Part shown: positions 9,320 through 20,401 of the stretch, piece after piece
Position numbering within the stretch: position 1 is the first letter of the stretch
How the letters are laid out: each line of letters opens with the position of its first letter
From: Chromera velia
Lineage: Eukaryota; Sar; Chromeraceae
Assembly: GCA_018398765.1 (NCBI GenBank)
Contig: JAHBMJ010004247.1
Location: 1 to 55,000, forward strand
DNA: 55,000 nt
Direction of reading: 5' to 3'
Position numbers and translations under genes: made by a program
The notes under the pieces: generated by a model
The model's input: only the letters and a program-made list of their open reading frames with translations
The model's database searches: none
Told to the model about the DNA's origin: nothing

Positions 9320-12022
9320 TAGAAAAATGCACGTAGTAAGAAGAGATATACGTAAAAAGGGTTTTATGACCAAGCTCCCTGCTCTCTATATGAACACATG
9401 GACGCCTTCTCTGCATGAACCCACATGTCTGCAAATGGATACATAAAAAGAAAAACCCCTGCATACCCTCTCCCTCCTCTGATGCCAAAGAGTGGCAAGG
9501 ACCGAATGATTCAATGAATGAATATCTATGAGTAATACATGAGTCTCGAATGGCTTATGTAAACGCACTTATCAAAAAGAATGAGCTGGCCTAAAGGTCA
9601 AGTAAACTGTGGAAAGAAAATCAAAGCCGCTGACCTTGAAGTCGAGCGAGGGCGGGCCCCAGGGCCTGTGAGGAGCACCCGTCTTGGGGCATCTGGACGG
9701 TCCCATTGCCACCCTGGGAGGACAGGAACTGCCACCACGTTTCTCCCATAGCCAATCCAACTCACGGGTGTGGAGAGGTTGCCCTGGACCCAGAGAGGTC
9801 GTTCTGTAAGCAGCCATAAACAGATTGAGAACATGATGTCGAGAGAGTGTAAACATTGAGGCGAACCACAGAGTCGCCAAGACCTACGAGTCGCTAAAAG
9901 AGGCCTCATGAAGGCTGTGAGACCTTCAACGATATGCTTGTTGATGCGTTATAGAGCTAGGCTAGGGCTGCGAGCCGTAGAAAACAGTCGACAGCATAAA
10001 GGACTCTGACAGACCTGGGAGTCGTTAGAGATGGCTGCTTGCATAACCTGCATTAATGAACAAAGGAATTGTAGAACAATTGAGTAAAAGATGTTACAGA
10101 TGACAAAGGGGCATAGCAATAAACCAGCACGGTAGCAGAGGGGAGGGCGAGGCATTGCGCGCTCATGGCCTTTATAACCCTGCTTACCAGGGTGGGCGAT
10201 GAGGACCCATCGACACCTCCTTGGCCGACCGGGTCCCACAAAACGTCTGCACGATGTATGCATATGAGTCTTTGCCTTACACTGTATTACACATGATATA
10301 TATATGAGGATCTCCCTTTCGAGAAGGTTCATGCATAAAGAGAGACCTACCTGAGATGGGGGACGCCTCCTCTCCAGGTCCTCGATCTCAGATATCCAAT
10401 GTTGCAGGCTGAAGAGACAACTCAAACGCAAGCACAGCGTTATTGCAACGGAACAAGAAGATATACAAGACCCGGGAGCATGCGACGTCACGGTCCACAT
10501 CAAGCTACAGACGTCGACCAAATGGTTAAAACCAATAACACCACCAAAAGAAGACTCACACGCGGGCGGAATCGGAAATAATCGGAAGCTCGAGGTGGTG
10601 TACGCGAGAATTTCAAATAGGGGACGGCGGCATGGTAGGACCGACGGCCGGTGGACCGACTATACAGCGGCCAGCCGACGCGTGCGCGTGTATGCATGCA
10701 AAGGCTGAGAATTCTCAACAACAGTTGTTTGAAAAGCCGATGATCGGTCGATCAACCTACTGTCGGTTTGCCTACAACCACTTCCTTTCTGGCAAGCACA
10801 AAGAAGACGCCCGCTTGGTTTACATCATAAAGCTCACAAAGAAGATCTTCTACTACTTTTTTCTGGTATGGAGCCACTCTTTCTGGCATGGAGCCACTTC
10901 TGAGAAGTGTTGTTTCGGAGAAGTCTTAGGAGAAGTCTCCTCTTTCCACTCTCAGACACCGTGGCAAAGGCCAGCAAGCGCGAAGAGATTCTGTGAGAAC
11001 GTCTAAAAAACAATGAAAAGCGTCTACATACACCACCGTCCGGAGTTTATCCAAGCTGTACAACAGCCTCAGGAGTGGCGTCATCCTCTGTGACACACTA
11101 ACATCGAGAAGATCTACACCATGCATTTGATACCAACTACATTGAAACGCTCGAGGCTGAAACCTTGAACGATCTCGCACAACCTGGTCCATGCGCTATG
11201 GTGGAAAAGTAACCACCTGGAGTGATCAGTATGATTTCTGTTGATGCTCTCCCACCAGCTTTGAGATCCACTACCATCATGAACCTTTATTCAACCCCAA
11301 CGACACCGTGGAAGCCTTCGGCAGTGGAGCTGATAACTTTCAACCTAGCTCTCAACTGCAACGGCAGTATTTGAACTGACGACGTTGAGCTATGTAGCAA
11401 CAAAACTGGTAACCAGCTTGTTCACTGAAATCACTTCCGCCTCTTTTCAGCAACAGCCCCAACTGCTTTCAGCAAAGGCGACCGGAGAGAGAGAGCTTAA
11501 AGGCAAAGACTCTAGGCAAAGACTCCTTCAATCGGCACCTTACCATAACTCAATCGAAGACACGGGTGCTGTTTTGGATGCTCTAGATGTCTCCAATGTC
11601 CCGTCACCGACCTCTCACACATGAGCCTCAAATCGACTTGCCCGTCTCCTCCCTGAACGACGTCAACTGAGGCGGCCACACCGGGCCACACTGTCGATGG
11701 ACCAGATCATCTAATCGGAGCACCTTCCATAACTTCTTGTCAAGCGGAACGAACAACCTGGAACGCTCCGGACTGCCTTCCACTGGTTTTTGTATGACAA
11801 AAGCCCCAAGTCTCCGCGCTCACTTAAATCATCTCTGCATACTTACACCTTCAACAAACTCGGGTTTGCATAGCACTGCTCGATGCTTAGAAATGCGTTC
11901 AGGTTTTTAAGCAAAGGGGACGTGTTATGCAACAATATTGTGATGTTGACAGACTGTGTCACTCTGGATTTTACATGCAAAGCATGTGCGCGTGAGACAT
12001 CTAAACCATCATGGAAAATGGT
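9320..12022. other. Inner region before the right LTR, with possible - strand exons
   Basis: No transposon domain is recognised. GC-rich patches at about 9640-9810 and 10185-10235 sit next to plausible - strand donors (GTGAGT, GTAAGC). Near 11909 the sequence AAGCAAAGGGGACGTGTTATG imitates the purine tract and LTR start found about 120 bp later, so this border appears duplicated. The stretch from about 10980 to 11880 has no convincing coding frame. Confidence 0.3.
10351..10408 (-). CDS. Candidate single internal exon
   Basis: On the - strand a pyrimidine tract ending CTCTTCAG is followed by 58 nt and then by GTAGGT. This is a good acceptor and donor around a short exon. In the open frame it encodes about 19 residues including HWISEIEDLERRR, a charged, helix-like segment. 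No neighbouring exon can be joined with confidence and no family is recognised. It may belong to a fragmented host gene with the GC-rich patches to its left. Confidence 0.3.
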
Positions 12023-12039
12023 CTTAAGCAAGGGGGGCG
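12023..12039 (+). other. Polypurine tract before the right LTR
   Basis: AAGCAAGGGGGGCG directly precedes the TGTTAT start of the right LTR. This is where the second-strand primer lies in LTR retrotransposons and fixes the element as + strand. Confidence 0.6.
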
Positions 12040-13336
12040 TGTTATATGGAACTTGAACCGTCGATAACCGTTGGACAGGAAAGTGTAATAAGAAGCGTTC
12101 TAACAAGCTCTAATAGTAATAGTTTTATCATGGTATAATATTGAAGGAAGAATCTGGATTAAAGTATTGAAGTAGAAGTATAGTACCACTATGACTTGTC
12201 TAATGAAAAACGCCTCCATAGCATGGTGGTTAGTATGTGGGACTCGTAAAGAGAAGGTCTCCGGTATAGGGGTCTAGATATGGGGGGGGGGTTGGCGTAG
12301 TATATAGAGACGTGCGTAGGGGCTACGCCTTAAGGGCGTTGCATATAAAGGCATTTTGCCATAGGGGCAATGCCCCTAGGGTGTTGTGTTAAATATACAA
12401 GGTCTTAGACAGGCTACACCTTTTTATTGACAAAAAATTGAGCTAAACTCACAAATAATCATATTGTACTAGTCAGATTCAGCCGAATCTAGCCAATTTA
12501 CATCAGCCTACGCCCTTTAATATATCATATAAAATCTAGTCGTTATAGATTAAAATCAAACATGATTCATTCATTCTTGTCTGTTATGGAAGAAGGTCTT
12601 TATCCTAGGTCTTTATTAGCATACATATCTGAATAAAAGGGCTTTTAAACGCTTGTGCATCACCCTGCATAGAAAACGCTGTTCCAACGCCCCTCTACGA
12701 CCTCCTACACCCCTATAGGGGCGTTGTATATAGCCGTCGGCCCCCCCCCCCCCNCCGAGGTGCTATATACACGCAAAGCCGATAACGCCCCTTCATAGGG
12801 TGTTGTGATAGCAATTCTAGACCCCTATTCTCCGGTTCGATTCCAGGCTAGATGCTTTTTGACCTGTACAAAAAGGGAGATATGAGAAACAATCCGTCAT
12901 GCATATAGCTCCAAATGACTCTTTTGACCGACCATCGGTACAGATCTATGTAAGATGACCAATCGTCGGTTGCAAAGGCGCATCCTGACCGACGATCGGT
13001 TGTAGGCATATAATTTCAGAATCAAACAGCAAAAGTTTGAAATGTTGAGACTCAGAGAAAACATTATGAATGATTGGAACTCAACTCGAACTCTCAGAAG
13101 TGAAGTGATTTGAACAAACGTTGACTCGAACTTTTAGAGACGACTCTGCATACCAATATAACCAACTGATAGCTACTCTTAATACCCTTCAGTCCTCAAC
13201 GTTTAGGTGCCTTCTAGCCCAGTCAGTCAATCAGTACTGACCGCCCTACTTCTACTAAAGCTAGCTATCCACCTCTACGTCCACACCCCCACGTCTGTTC
13301 CTCTTTGACACAAAGTTGAACGAGGTCAACAGATCA
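12040..13336 (+). repeat. Right long terminal repeat, interrupted by a MITE
   Basis: This matches the LTR at 547-1274 from TGTTAT to AGATCA. Removing the 563-bp insert and one 8-bp duplication leaves 726 bp, essentially the left LTR length. The three palindromes and the tRNA-like segment are preserved, though the latter is split by the insert. Confidence 0.75.
12266..12828. mobile_element. hAT-like MITE with 8-bp target duplication
   Basis: The ends are ATAGGGGTCTAGA and its exact reverse complement, a 13-bp terminal inverted repeat. Both flanks carry TCTCCGGT (12258-12265 and 12829-12836), an 8-bp duplication typical of hAT and also of P-type transposons. There is no transposase, so it is non-autonomous. 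A long C-run at about 12751 contains an ambiguous base. A related copy covers 39278-39564 and 43731-43866. Superfamily assignment rests on duplication length and the TAGGG-like terminus only. Confidence 0.75.
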
Positions 13337-14150
13337 ATTCCCTTCTCTTTTTCTATCTCTCTCAATCTTATCTATCATCCTGAGCCACTCTCCTTCGTTT
13401 GGCGGGATATGTAGAATCGGTCTACTTTCCATGCTATTATATCTGCCTGCCCCACCCTGTTTTTCTCTCCTTTCATGCCCTAGTTTATGCCCCCAATGTC
13501 CCTTTTTACCCCCGGCCTCACTGAGTCTCACCTCAACTCGATCTGCTGCCTGCTTGGTGCCCTCATTTCCTTTTTTGAATCACTGTAGTAGCTACCTTGA
13601 GCAGCTCCAGCATTGCGACTGGGGGTCTTTCTGGGATGGAACGCACGTCCACCCCTGCTTTCTTCATATAATTAAGCAATAAGCCTACTCCTCACCTCTC
13701 CTGCGCTGAGCTCGGTACCACCGTCCTTCATTGCAAACTGCTTCATTTGACTGAGCAATTCATCTGCTCCCTCTGCTATGTACCTGTCCTATTCATCTGT
13801 CTCATTCAGAATCTGTGCACAGAGCTCAGCTCAGGCGACCTGATAATATTTGTATTCAGGAAGCGAGAGCGGGTCGCGCTCCCCAGATAGGGCTGCCCTC
13901 CCGACCTCTTCTCCCCCACCCTTTCCCCTTGGCACTCTCCTTGCCAAGACGTGAGTCGTAACTCGCGGGCCTATCATTTTATCCTTCCAAGGCCTCCCCG
14001 GCCCTCTCCTAACCTTGGATGGTGACGGTCTGTCTCCCTCCTCCGCAATGCCATCCTCTGCCTGCTGTTGCTGCTGTTTCGGACTTGAAGCTCGCTTCTT
14101 TCCCCCCGTCCCCTACTGGCTAGTACTGATGCCAAACGATGAGAGCTGGA
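13337..14150 (-). pseudogene. gag-like / ORF1-like remnant with AT-hook-like motif
   Basis: Reading on the - strand from about 14110 leftwards, frames contain polyglutamine, then RRGPGRPWKDK (an AT-hook-like basic motif), then an acidic, charged region. The last frame, 13531-13334, contains GHWGHKLGHERREK. Stops break it several times. Composition and position suggest a nucleic-acid-binding retroelement protein, but no zinc knuckle is visible and no family is named. It directly abuts the right LTR, so it was probably the target into which that LTR element inserted. Confidence 0.35.
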
Positions 14151-15182
14151 CAAAACCCCCCCTGGTTGGTATTTGATAGGAGTGTCAGACCAAGCCCCAT
14201 CAGACCTGCAGATTTGATTTGAGGTTAAGCCCTACCTCAAATCAAATCAAACCAAAACAGAGTGGACACCAAAGTAGGACTTAGTGGAATTCAAAGTGAC
14301 TTTTAAATTTACTATATTCTAGCTTCATTATAAAGTAAAACTAGGTTGCTTAAAGCAATCTAGAGCCTTTTAAAGCATTTAAAATCGTTACTCCTGTGCA
14401 AATCTGCTCAAATATGCTCAAAAGACTGGTTGATTAGCTAGGATGCACGGTGGGAAAAATTATGATCACCGTGGCACGTAGAAGTTAGTGAATGTTACCT
14501 GCAAAGAAATACACAGGCACAACACTAATGGATACGCTCAAAAGCAACATTTAGCACCGCCAACCAACTATAAAGAATTGCTTTTTCTGCAAGAGAAACA
14601 GTGTAAGAAAGAGGGCTTCACAGCTAGGCTGGTCAGACCGGACACTGTCAGGAGCCGGTCAGTAGGGGTTGGACAGGATTCCGAAGAACAAAACACAGAG
14701 ATAACATAATTCTTTTTACAAAGAAGTCACACTACACAGTGTAAAAGCTTGCAAATCGTTCTATGTATGTCAATGAGAAACTGTGAAAAAGAAGGACAGG
14801 TCTGTAGGTAGATCCAGATGTTTAGACGGAGACCAGTACAGAATGCCACAAATGAGAAAGGATGAACAAGTAAGGAGCACTTGCATCGGGATAGTATGGA
14901 CCGCTTTCAAAGACTGACACACACACGGAGCAAGTAGAAAACATTCAAATGCATGAAAGCTGAGTGATTGGTCTGGGTGAAAAAATGTTTGGCACGACTG
15001 AGAGCTGTGCAAAGCTTCAGAAGAGGCGGTCAAAAAATGGAGGCTCCAGCAGACTCTCCATCAACCCTCTCTCAGTGACCTCCCTTGTGCGCTTCTGTCA
15101 AGCTCCTAGCAGAACAAAGAAGCTGGATGCTAAGTAAATCATCATGCAAAGCGAGAAAGCAAGCCGCGCTTCCTTAACTGAC

Positions 15183-15216
15183 CTGCAGGTGTCCCCAAGT
15201 CTCCGTCCACCAACAC
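15183..15216 (-). CDS. Candidate 34-nt mini-exon inside the TIR element
   Basis: On the - strand CCGTGTTTGCAG precedes, and GTCAGT follows, a 34-nt segment that encodes VLVDGDLGTPA in one frame. Pyrimidine-rich sequence and a further AG near 15393 suggest other exons, but no protein can be assembled. It could be a fragment of a host gene carried by the element. Confidence 0.25.
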
Positions 15217-15643
15217 CTGCAAACACGGAGGGATGGGCGTTCACGCTTTATGCAGTCAAGAGAGCACTTTTGTCTAGCTCATTCTACGCGCACAAGGTTC
15301 TAAGAAAAAGACCAAGAGCTTAAGAAGCAGCGGGTCTGGACAGGCTGACCTGGGGGTTAACTGCGGGGCTCCCAAGACTGTGACCCGCAAGGAAAGAGTA
15401 AGGAGAGCGATGAGGGCAGCAGTACTTTAACATCTAGATAAGGCTGGCAGCCCTTCCCCGCTTGAACAAGAGGAGCAGCAGCAAGCAGGAAGACGTTGAA
15501 AGCAAGATCAAGACGGCTGGTCTCCACTGGACCCACCTGCAAGCTCCACTTCGTGCCGACCCGAGGTAACCCAGCAACTGTTGTTACAGCCGTCTCCTCC
15601 AGAGCCCCGAAAGTGCACTCCTGAAAAAAAAGTCAAAACCGAG

Positions 15644-15701
15644 AAAACGCTCTGTCAAATATCTTCTTAAACCATCAGAAGACATCTGACAGAGCGTTTT
15701 T
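15644..15701. repeat. Short inverted repeat, AAAACGCTCTGTCA
   Basis: AAAACGCTCTGTCA and its reverse complement TGACAGAGCGTTTT lie about 30 bp apart and would form a 14-bp stem. A run of T follows the right arm. It could be a structured RNA end or the terminus of a small element. Confidence 0.4.
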
Positions 15702-15863
15702 TGTACAACATTTCTGTGGGAAAAGTCTGTTTGCTCAGAGGTTTAGAACTCCGCAGTTTCAAACCTGTGGACCGTCAAGACGGACAAGAGACTTCAGACC
15801 CGATTATCGGCCAACAGAGGCAAAGTCGGCTGCGTGCGTCGAAGGGGCAGGGTGCCGCCCCCC

Positions 15864-16063
15864 CCTCTGGCCCCGTGGCGGCGCCTCTCAGACCCACGAT
15901 AAGCCCATGTCTGGACCTGGCGGTGGGGGGGTTTGACCCCCCTGGCCCAAGGTTTAGAAGTGCGGACTTCTAAACCTTAGGCCAGGGGGGGGGGGTGTCC
16001 GACCCGCCAGGTCTAGACATGGGCTTATCGTGGGTCTGGGAGGCGCCGCCACGGGGCCAGAGG
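15864..16063. repeat. 200-bp near-perfect palindrome
   Basis: Two ~98-bp arms meet around GCGG near 15962. The outer ends read CCTCTGGCC and GGCCAGAGG. The arms are GC-rich with C/G runs and pair almost throughout. The right end abuts the inner end of the right arm of the surrounding element. It is a fold-back element or palindromic MITE with no coding capacity. Confidence 0.7.
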
Positions 16064-16666
16064 TGATCATAATTTTTCCTACCATGCACCCTAGCTAATC
16101 AACCAGTCTTTTGAGCATATTTGAGCAGATTCGCACAGGAGTAACGATTTTAAATGCTTTAAAAGGCTCTAGATTGCTTTAAGCAACCTAGTTTTACTTT
16201 ATAATGAAGCTAGAATACAGTAAATTTAAAAGTCACTTTGAATTCCACTAAGTCCTACTTTAGAGTCCACTCTGTTCCAAACCTAGCCACTATCTTAAAT
16301 ATAAAATTAATATGTTAATTCAAGCTTTTTATTCTTAAAGTTTTAAAACTAAAGAAGTTTTAAAGTTTAAAGTCTGTGGTCAGTCTAAGACTAGTGACTA
16401 TGCAGGTTTGATTTAATAGATTTGAATTTGATTTGATTTGAATCATTTGATTTGAGGTTAAGGCTCTAGAATTGCAAATCTAGGCGGATTTGAGGTTAAA
16501 TTTGATGTTAAACTTCATAAGTTCCCTAATAATGAGGCTAACATGCGAGCTCTCTTAGTTTTTACCAATAACAACTCACAATTTTAAGTTTTTGACTGTT
16601 TTTGAAGAAATGATTCAATTTGAAACAACTTTGAAGCATTTTTTTTATAAAAATGGTCGAACACTT

Positions 16667-18110
16667 CCCTATTGCATTTGGAAGTAATTAGAACAATTAG
16701 AATGCCCAATTCGAAATTTAGAATCCCAAATTCCCAATTCAGAGCAATTTGGAAACATTTTTTTCTATGTGGAAAACTTAGTTTGTTCCTAGCATCTGGC
16801 CTATACGTCTTTTGTCTCTTCCTTCTGTCCTTGTTACTGCTCTCACTGCTAGCTCTCTCTCTCATGTACTCTTATGTGACCTCATACTTGACACTCCTCT
16901 GTCCGAATGCCTTTTTCGGCATTTACTAAGTACTTCCTATCCCTCAGTCATGACCAACGCACTGCCTACTCCTCCTTCCTCCCAGCCCTCCCCTTACACT
17001 CCTCTGGTCCCCCAAATGCACGTGCTTGCCGCTTTCAGGTGGGCAATCTGCAGTCGGGCTCGGATCCGGCCGCATGTCTTGCTCACATGTTGCCCCCATT
17101 TCTCACTTAATCGCTCTGCCACCCTCTTCAAGAACATCTTTGCCTCCCCTTCCTTCGTCCCGTCGACCGTGCTCACGAGTGGGGTGAAGTTGCACCCTCT
17201 GTCTGCACTTGTCTGCCCATGTTTCCTCTTCTTTTCTTCTGCTGCTGCTTTGAGGGCTTGAGTCCAGGTCACCTTCTCCCTCGAGGCGGCGTGTGGGTTT
17301 ATCATCCTGGTATCGAAAATTACCAGCCTCTGTAGAGCATAGGCCCCCCAGACTTGGAAGTCTCCTCTTAGCGCTGGACATCCCTGCACCTCCTCTTCCT
17401 CCCTATGTGTGGAAAACTTAGTGAATATACAAAGCAGTATTTTTGTGCATAAATATTTTAAAACTCAAAGATTTCAAATTTGAACACCAATTAGCTTTAC
17501 ATAAACATTAAACCTTAAAAAAAATACAATTCAAAATTTGGATTTCCAATTGGAAATCCAATTTTCTAATTGAAAATCACATACGTTTTTAATTGGAAAT
17601 TTTCCAATTGAAATCCAATTGGAACCAATTAAAAACATATTTTTTTAATGTCAAAAACTTTGTTTACGGACTTCTTGTAGTGCCTAGAGAGTAGTCAAAT
17701 AGTGTTAAACCTTTGTATAAACATAGTTTTATCTAGAGTTTTATTTTAAACAATAAATTAAAGAAGAAAAAAATAATTGGAAATTGGATTTCCAATTAGA
17801 ATCCAATTCATTTCCCAATTAAAAATGTATGTGATTTTCAATTAGAAAATTGGATTTCCAATTGGAAATGCAAATTTCTAATTATATTTTTTTTAGGTAT
17901 AGTGTTTATGTAAAGCTAATTGGTGTTCAGATTTGAAATTTTGAAGTTTTAAAATATTTATACACAAAAATACAGCTTTGTACACTAAGTTTTCTACATA
18001 GAAAAAAATGTTTCCAAAATATTTCCAAATTGCTCCGAATTGGGAATTTAGGATTCTAAATTCCCAATTGGGCATTCCAATTATCCTAATTACTCCCAAA
18101 TGCAATAGGG
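16667..18110. mobile_element. AT-rich fold-back element
   Basis: The ends are CCCTATTGCATTTGG and its reverse complement. The arms continue pairing far inwards: 16667-16783 plus about 17403-17640 pairs with about 17770-18110. Without the insert at 16784 the element is about 0.8 kb and is almost all inverted repeat, rich in CCAATT/AATTGG motifs. There is no coding capacity and no clear target duplication at the outer ends. Confidence 0.65.
16784..17406 (-). pseudogene. Inserted retroelement C-terminal fragment
   Basis: This 0.6-kb insert is flanked by the 15-mer TGTGGAAAACTTAGT on both sides, a length typical of target-primed (LINE-type) insertion. On the - strand it is open for 131 codons (17389-16994), including [12 protein letters not shown], then a Lys/Glu-rich helix, then [10 protein letters not shown], then [18 protein letters not shown] and [12 protein letters not shown]. 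This order resembles the C-terminal tail of reverse-transcriptase proteins I know from algae and invertebrates. That recognition is from memory and unverified. Catalytic RT motifs are absent, so it is a 5'-truncated copy. Confidence 0.45.
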
Positions 18111-18559
18111 TTTATTTTGTTAAGATGATTGAGGGTTTTGTTATATATGCCGCATCCCCATATATGAGGGGCGGATCTAGCCTAGTTTGTCGATTTGTTT
18201 AGTCCTACAACCAAAAGTGTCGAAAACAGACGTGACTTCGATCACTTAATACAGCTGATCAATTGTGGCTTCACAACAGGGTAGACCGGGGTAGACAAAC
18301 AAAAGAGAGAGAAAAAAAATAGAGGGGGATGCAAGGCAAAACCTTCATGACACTTCAGTTCTTTCATTGAAAAAGGCTACCCCACACATCTTCTATCCCT
18401 TCAAAAAACTCCTGCTTAAAACACCCTATCAAAACTCTTTCTTAAAACATATACAGTTCCCAAAACTTTTCCAAATGATTCTCCTTTTTGAAAAACTTTC
18501 ATTTATTTGCCCGTTAAGATGTGTTTTTATTTGTTATACGTTAAAGTCGCCTTTGTAAT

Positions 18560-18925
18560 AACTAAAACGAAACATCTGGGGGGCGGAGCCTCCCAGGGCA
18601 GAGATTTGAGGTTAAAAGTCAAATTTGAGGTGGATTTGATATAAATTTGCTAGGGGTGTCAGAGCAAGCCCCATCAGACGTGCAGATTTGATTTAAGGTT
18701 ATAAGTACAACCTCAAATCAAATCAAATCAAATTAAACCTGATCACTAGGTCCTCGGCGCCGGCTAAAAAAAAAAAAAATCTCCCTAGACAGTCTACTCT
18801 TTTTTTTTTTTCTTATTCAGTCAAACAACTGTTGTTCAACTGTTGCACAAGTGTTGTTTGTGTGTTGCACAACTGTTGTTAAGTGTTGTTTAGGGTCAAA
18901 AAGTAAAAAAAAAAAATCTCCCGAA
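18560..18925. repeat. TTTGATTT-rich repeat and flank of the copia insertion
   Basis: About 18650-18740 repeats the GTCAGA...CCCCATCAGAC...TTTGATTT block seen at about 14185 in the same orientation. It is followed by A- and T-homopolymers and a run of GTTGTT/GTGTTG units. No gene is seen. The copia target site CCGAA ends at 18925. Confidence 0.45.
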
Positions 18926-19162
18926 TGTAGAATAAGTAATAAACTGAGGGCATAAGATTCTATACAAAAAGTCTGTCACACAGAAGAGACAAGGAACGAT
19001 CTCCTCTCAATGGTTTTTAACCATCGAAACAGGCCAATCGGTGAGAGATTGGCATGCTTTCACACAATTTGTCATCCATGTATTTACATGCATTGCAGTC
19101 CGTAAAGGCGCTGGACCCGGGCCGAGCAGACGCGTGCCGGCCGCAGGATAATCGATCTGACA
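18926..19162 (-). repeat. 3' LTR of the copia element
   Basis: 237 bp, a direct repeat of 30947-31183 with scattered substitutions. On the element strand it begins TGTCAGATCGATT and ends TTATTCTACA. Confidence 0.8.
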
Positions 19163-19199
19163 ATCACCGCCCATGAATCATATATGTATGCATTCATGC

Positions 19200-19938
19200 A
19201 AAGATCGATCATCGATCATTCATTCAAACCCTCAAAAACTTCGTCTGTCTATCTGCGTGCTGCGCAGTTGGCACCCAACGTATCTCAGCCTTCAGTTCTC
19301 CCAACATCTCAATCACAAGTTTTAACTTATCTTAGAAACGAGGCTCTAACGCGCACAGTCCACTTCTCAACTGAAAGACAAGAGGCTAGGAGTTAATCAA
19401 GATAACAATAAGAGGATTCACCCCCTAAAGAGACTTCACAAAGTCCCTATAGCGGTAAATCTCCTTGCATCCGTCCTTAAAAGCCAACAGCTCTGCAACA
19501 GTGGTGCTGTCAAGCTTTCTCCCCTCTTTCTTCGACCTCCACATGACTGTGTTATCGTAGTCGAGTTGAGTGATGTTACTAGCGAGGGCAAACTCACCTA
19601 CCAACTGAACCTCTATCCCTTTGCGCCCCTATTTCTTGTCTTTGTCATAGGACGCATCGATCCAGCTAAGCAAGACGGGTCTCTCCCCCTTCTTCAACGA
19701 ATGCAGACGGAGGGGATGGACTATTGACTTGGCACAACGGAGCGCTTTGTCAACAGTACGCAGGGACTTATGGGATGGATTTGTGTTGTGTCTGGACAGA
19801 GCAGAAAACAAGAAAAAAAGATGCGGCTGTGACTTCACCATCCATCCAAGCTTTCCCACCTTCTCTTGATGCTCTATCTGCAGGGAAAGATCAATCTCTC
19901 CCTCAGCAATGTCTGCAAAATCTCTGTTAGTCAAATAA
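19200..19938 (-). pseudogene. copia RNase H and C-terminus
   Basis: The domain degrades the RNA strand during reverse transcription. On the - strand the segment opens with YLTNRDFADI, then KVGKLGW (copia V-G-x-L region), SALSRHNTNPSHKSL, a LLSWIDASYD segment (copia D-A-D-W region), TTVAELLAFKDG and, near 19226-19280, AEIRWVPTAQHADRQTK, the closing W-V-P-T...A-D...T-K signature. A stop after DKDKK interrupts it. The upstream RT half lies more than 6 kb away, beyond the nested element. Confidence 0.8.
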
Positions 19939-20284
19939 TGGAGATTCTAAAAAATTGATAGTCTCTTCAAACAGCTGAGATCTTATGTTGTCTGTGCACG
20001 AATATGTTGGTAGGAGCACACAGTTAATCTACTATAATCTAGCACAATCCAACAGGCTGCTGTCTGATTCAATTGGAATTTATCGAATACATGCTAATTA
20101 AACGATATACAAAAATGTATGCATGCAAAAAAAAACTTTGGAGACTGAAGCTTCGCATACATGCCGAGCTAAACATTAATAGCTCGAAATCAGCATGCCA
20201 ATTAATCGCAGTATTACGTCGATCCTTGCAAGCCGATGGATAGACTGTAGGTATGATTAGAGAACACACGTAGTGTCCCGCGCA
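19939..20284 (-). repeat. Pseudo-LTR of the Penelope-like element, downstream copy
   Basis: Direct repeat of 25783-26129, ending (+ strand) CGCA and starting TGGAGATTCTA. The preceding TAA is also shared. A gap of about 120 bp separates it from the RT stop. Confidence 0.72.
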
Positions 20285-20401
20285 CGACGCCCCTCCGTAT
20301 CTATACCGCTGTCTTTTGTCTATCGCTGACGGTTCTCAGGTGCACTTGCGGAAGCAAACGACAACAAAAGGCTGTAACATTGGAAATCAGTCATATGTAG
20401 A

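Larger units (their letters stand above)
14256..16278. mobile_element. 2.0-kb element with ~215-bp terminal inverted repeats
   Basis: The arms 14256-14471 and 16063-16278 are near-identical reverse complements, beginning A-x-AACAGAGTGGAC and ending with GATCATAATTTTT on the inner side. Direct copies of a GTCAGA...CCCCATCAGAC...TTTGATTT sequence lie just outside the left arm (about 14185) and again at about 18655. The interior has no transposase. It holds a candidate exon (15183-15216), a hairpin (about 15644-15701) and a 200-bp palindrome touching the right arm. It looks like a non-autonomous DNA element, possibly carrying host exons. Confidence 0.6.
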
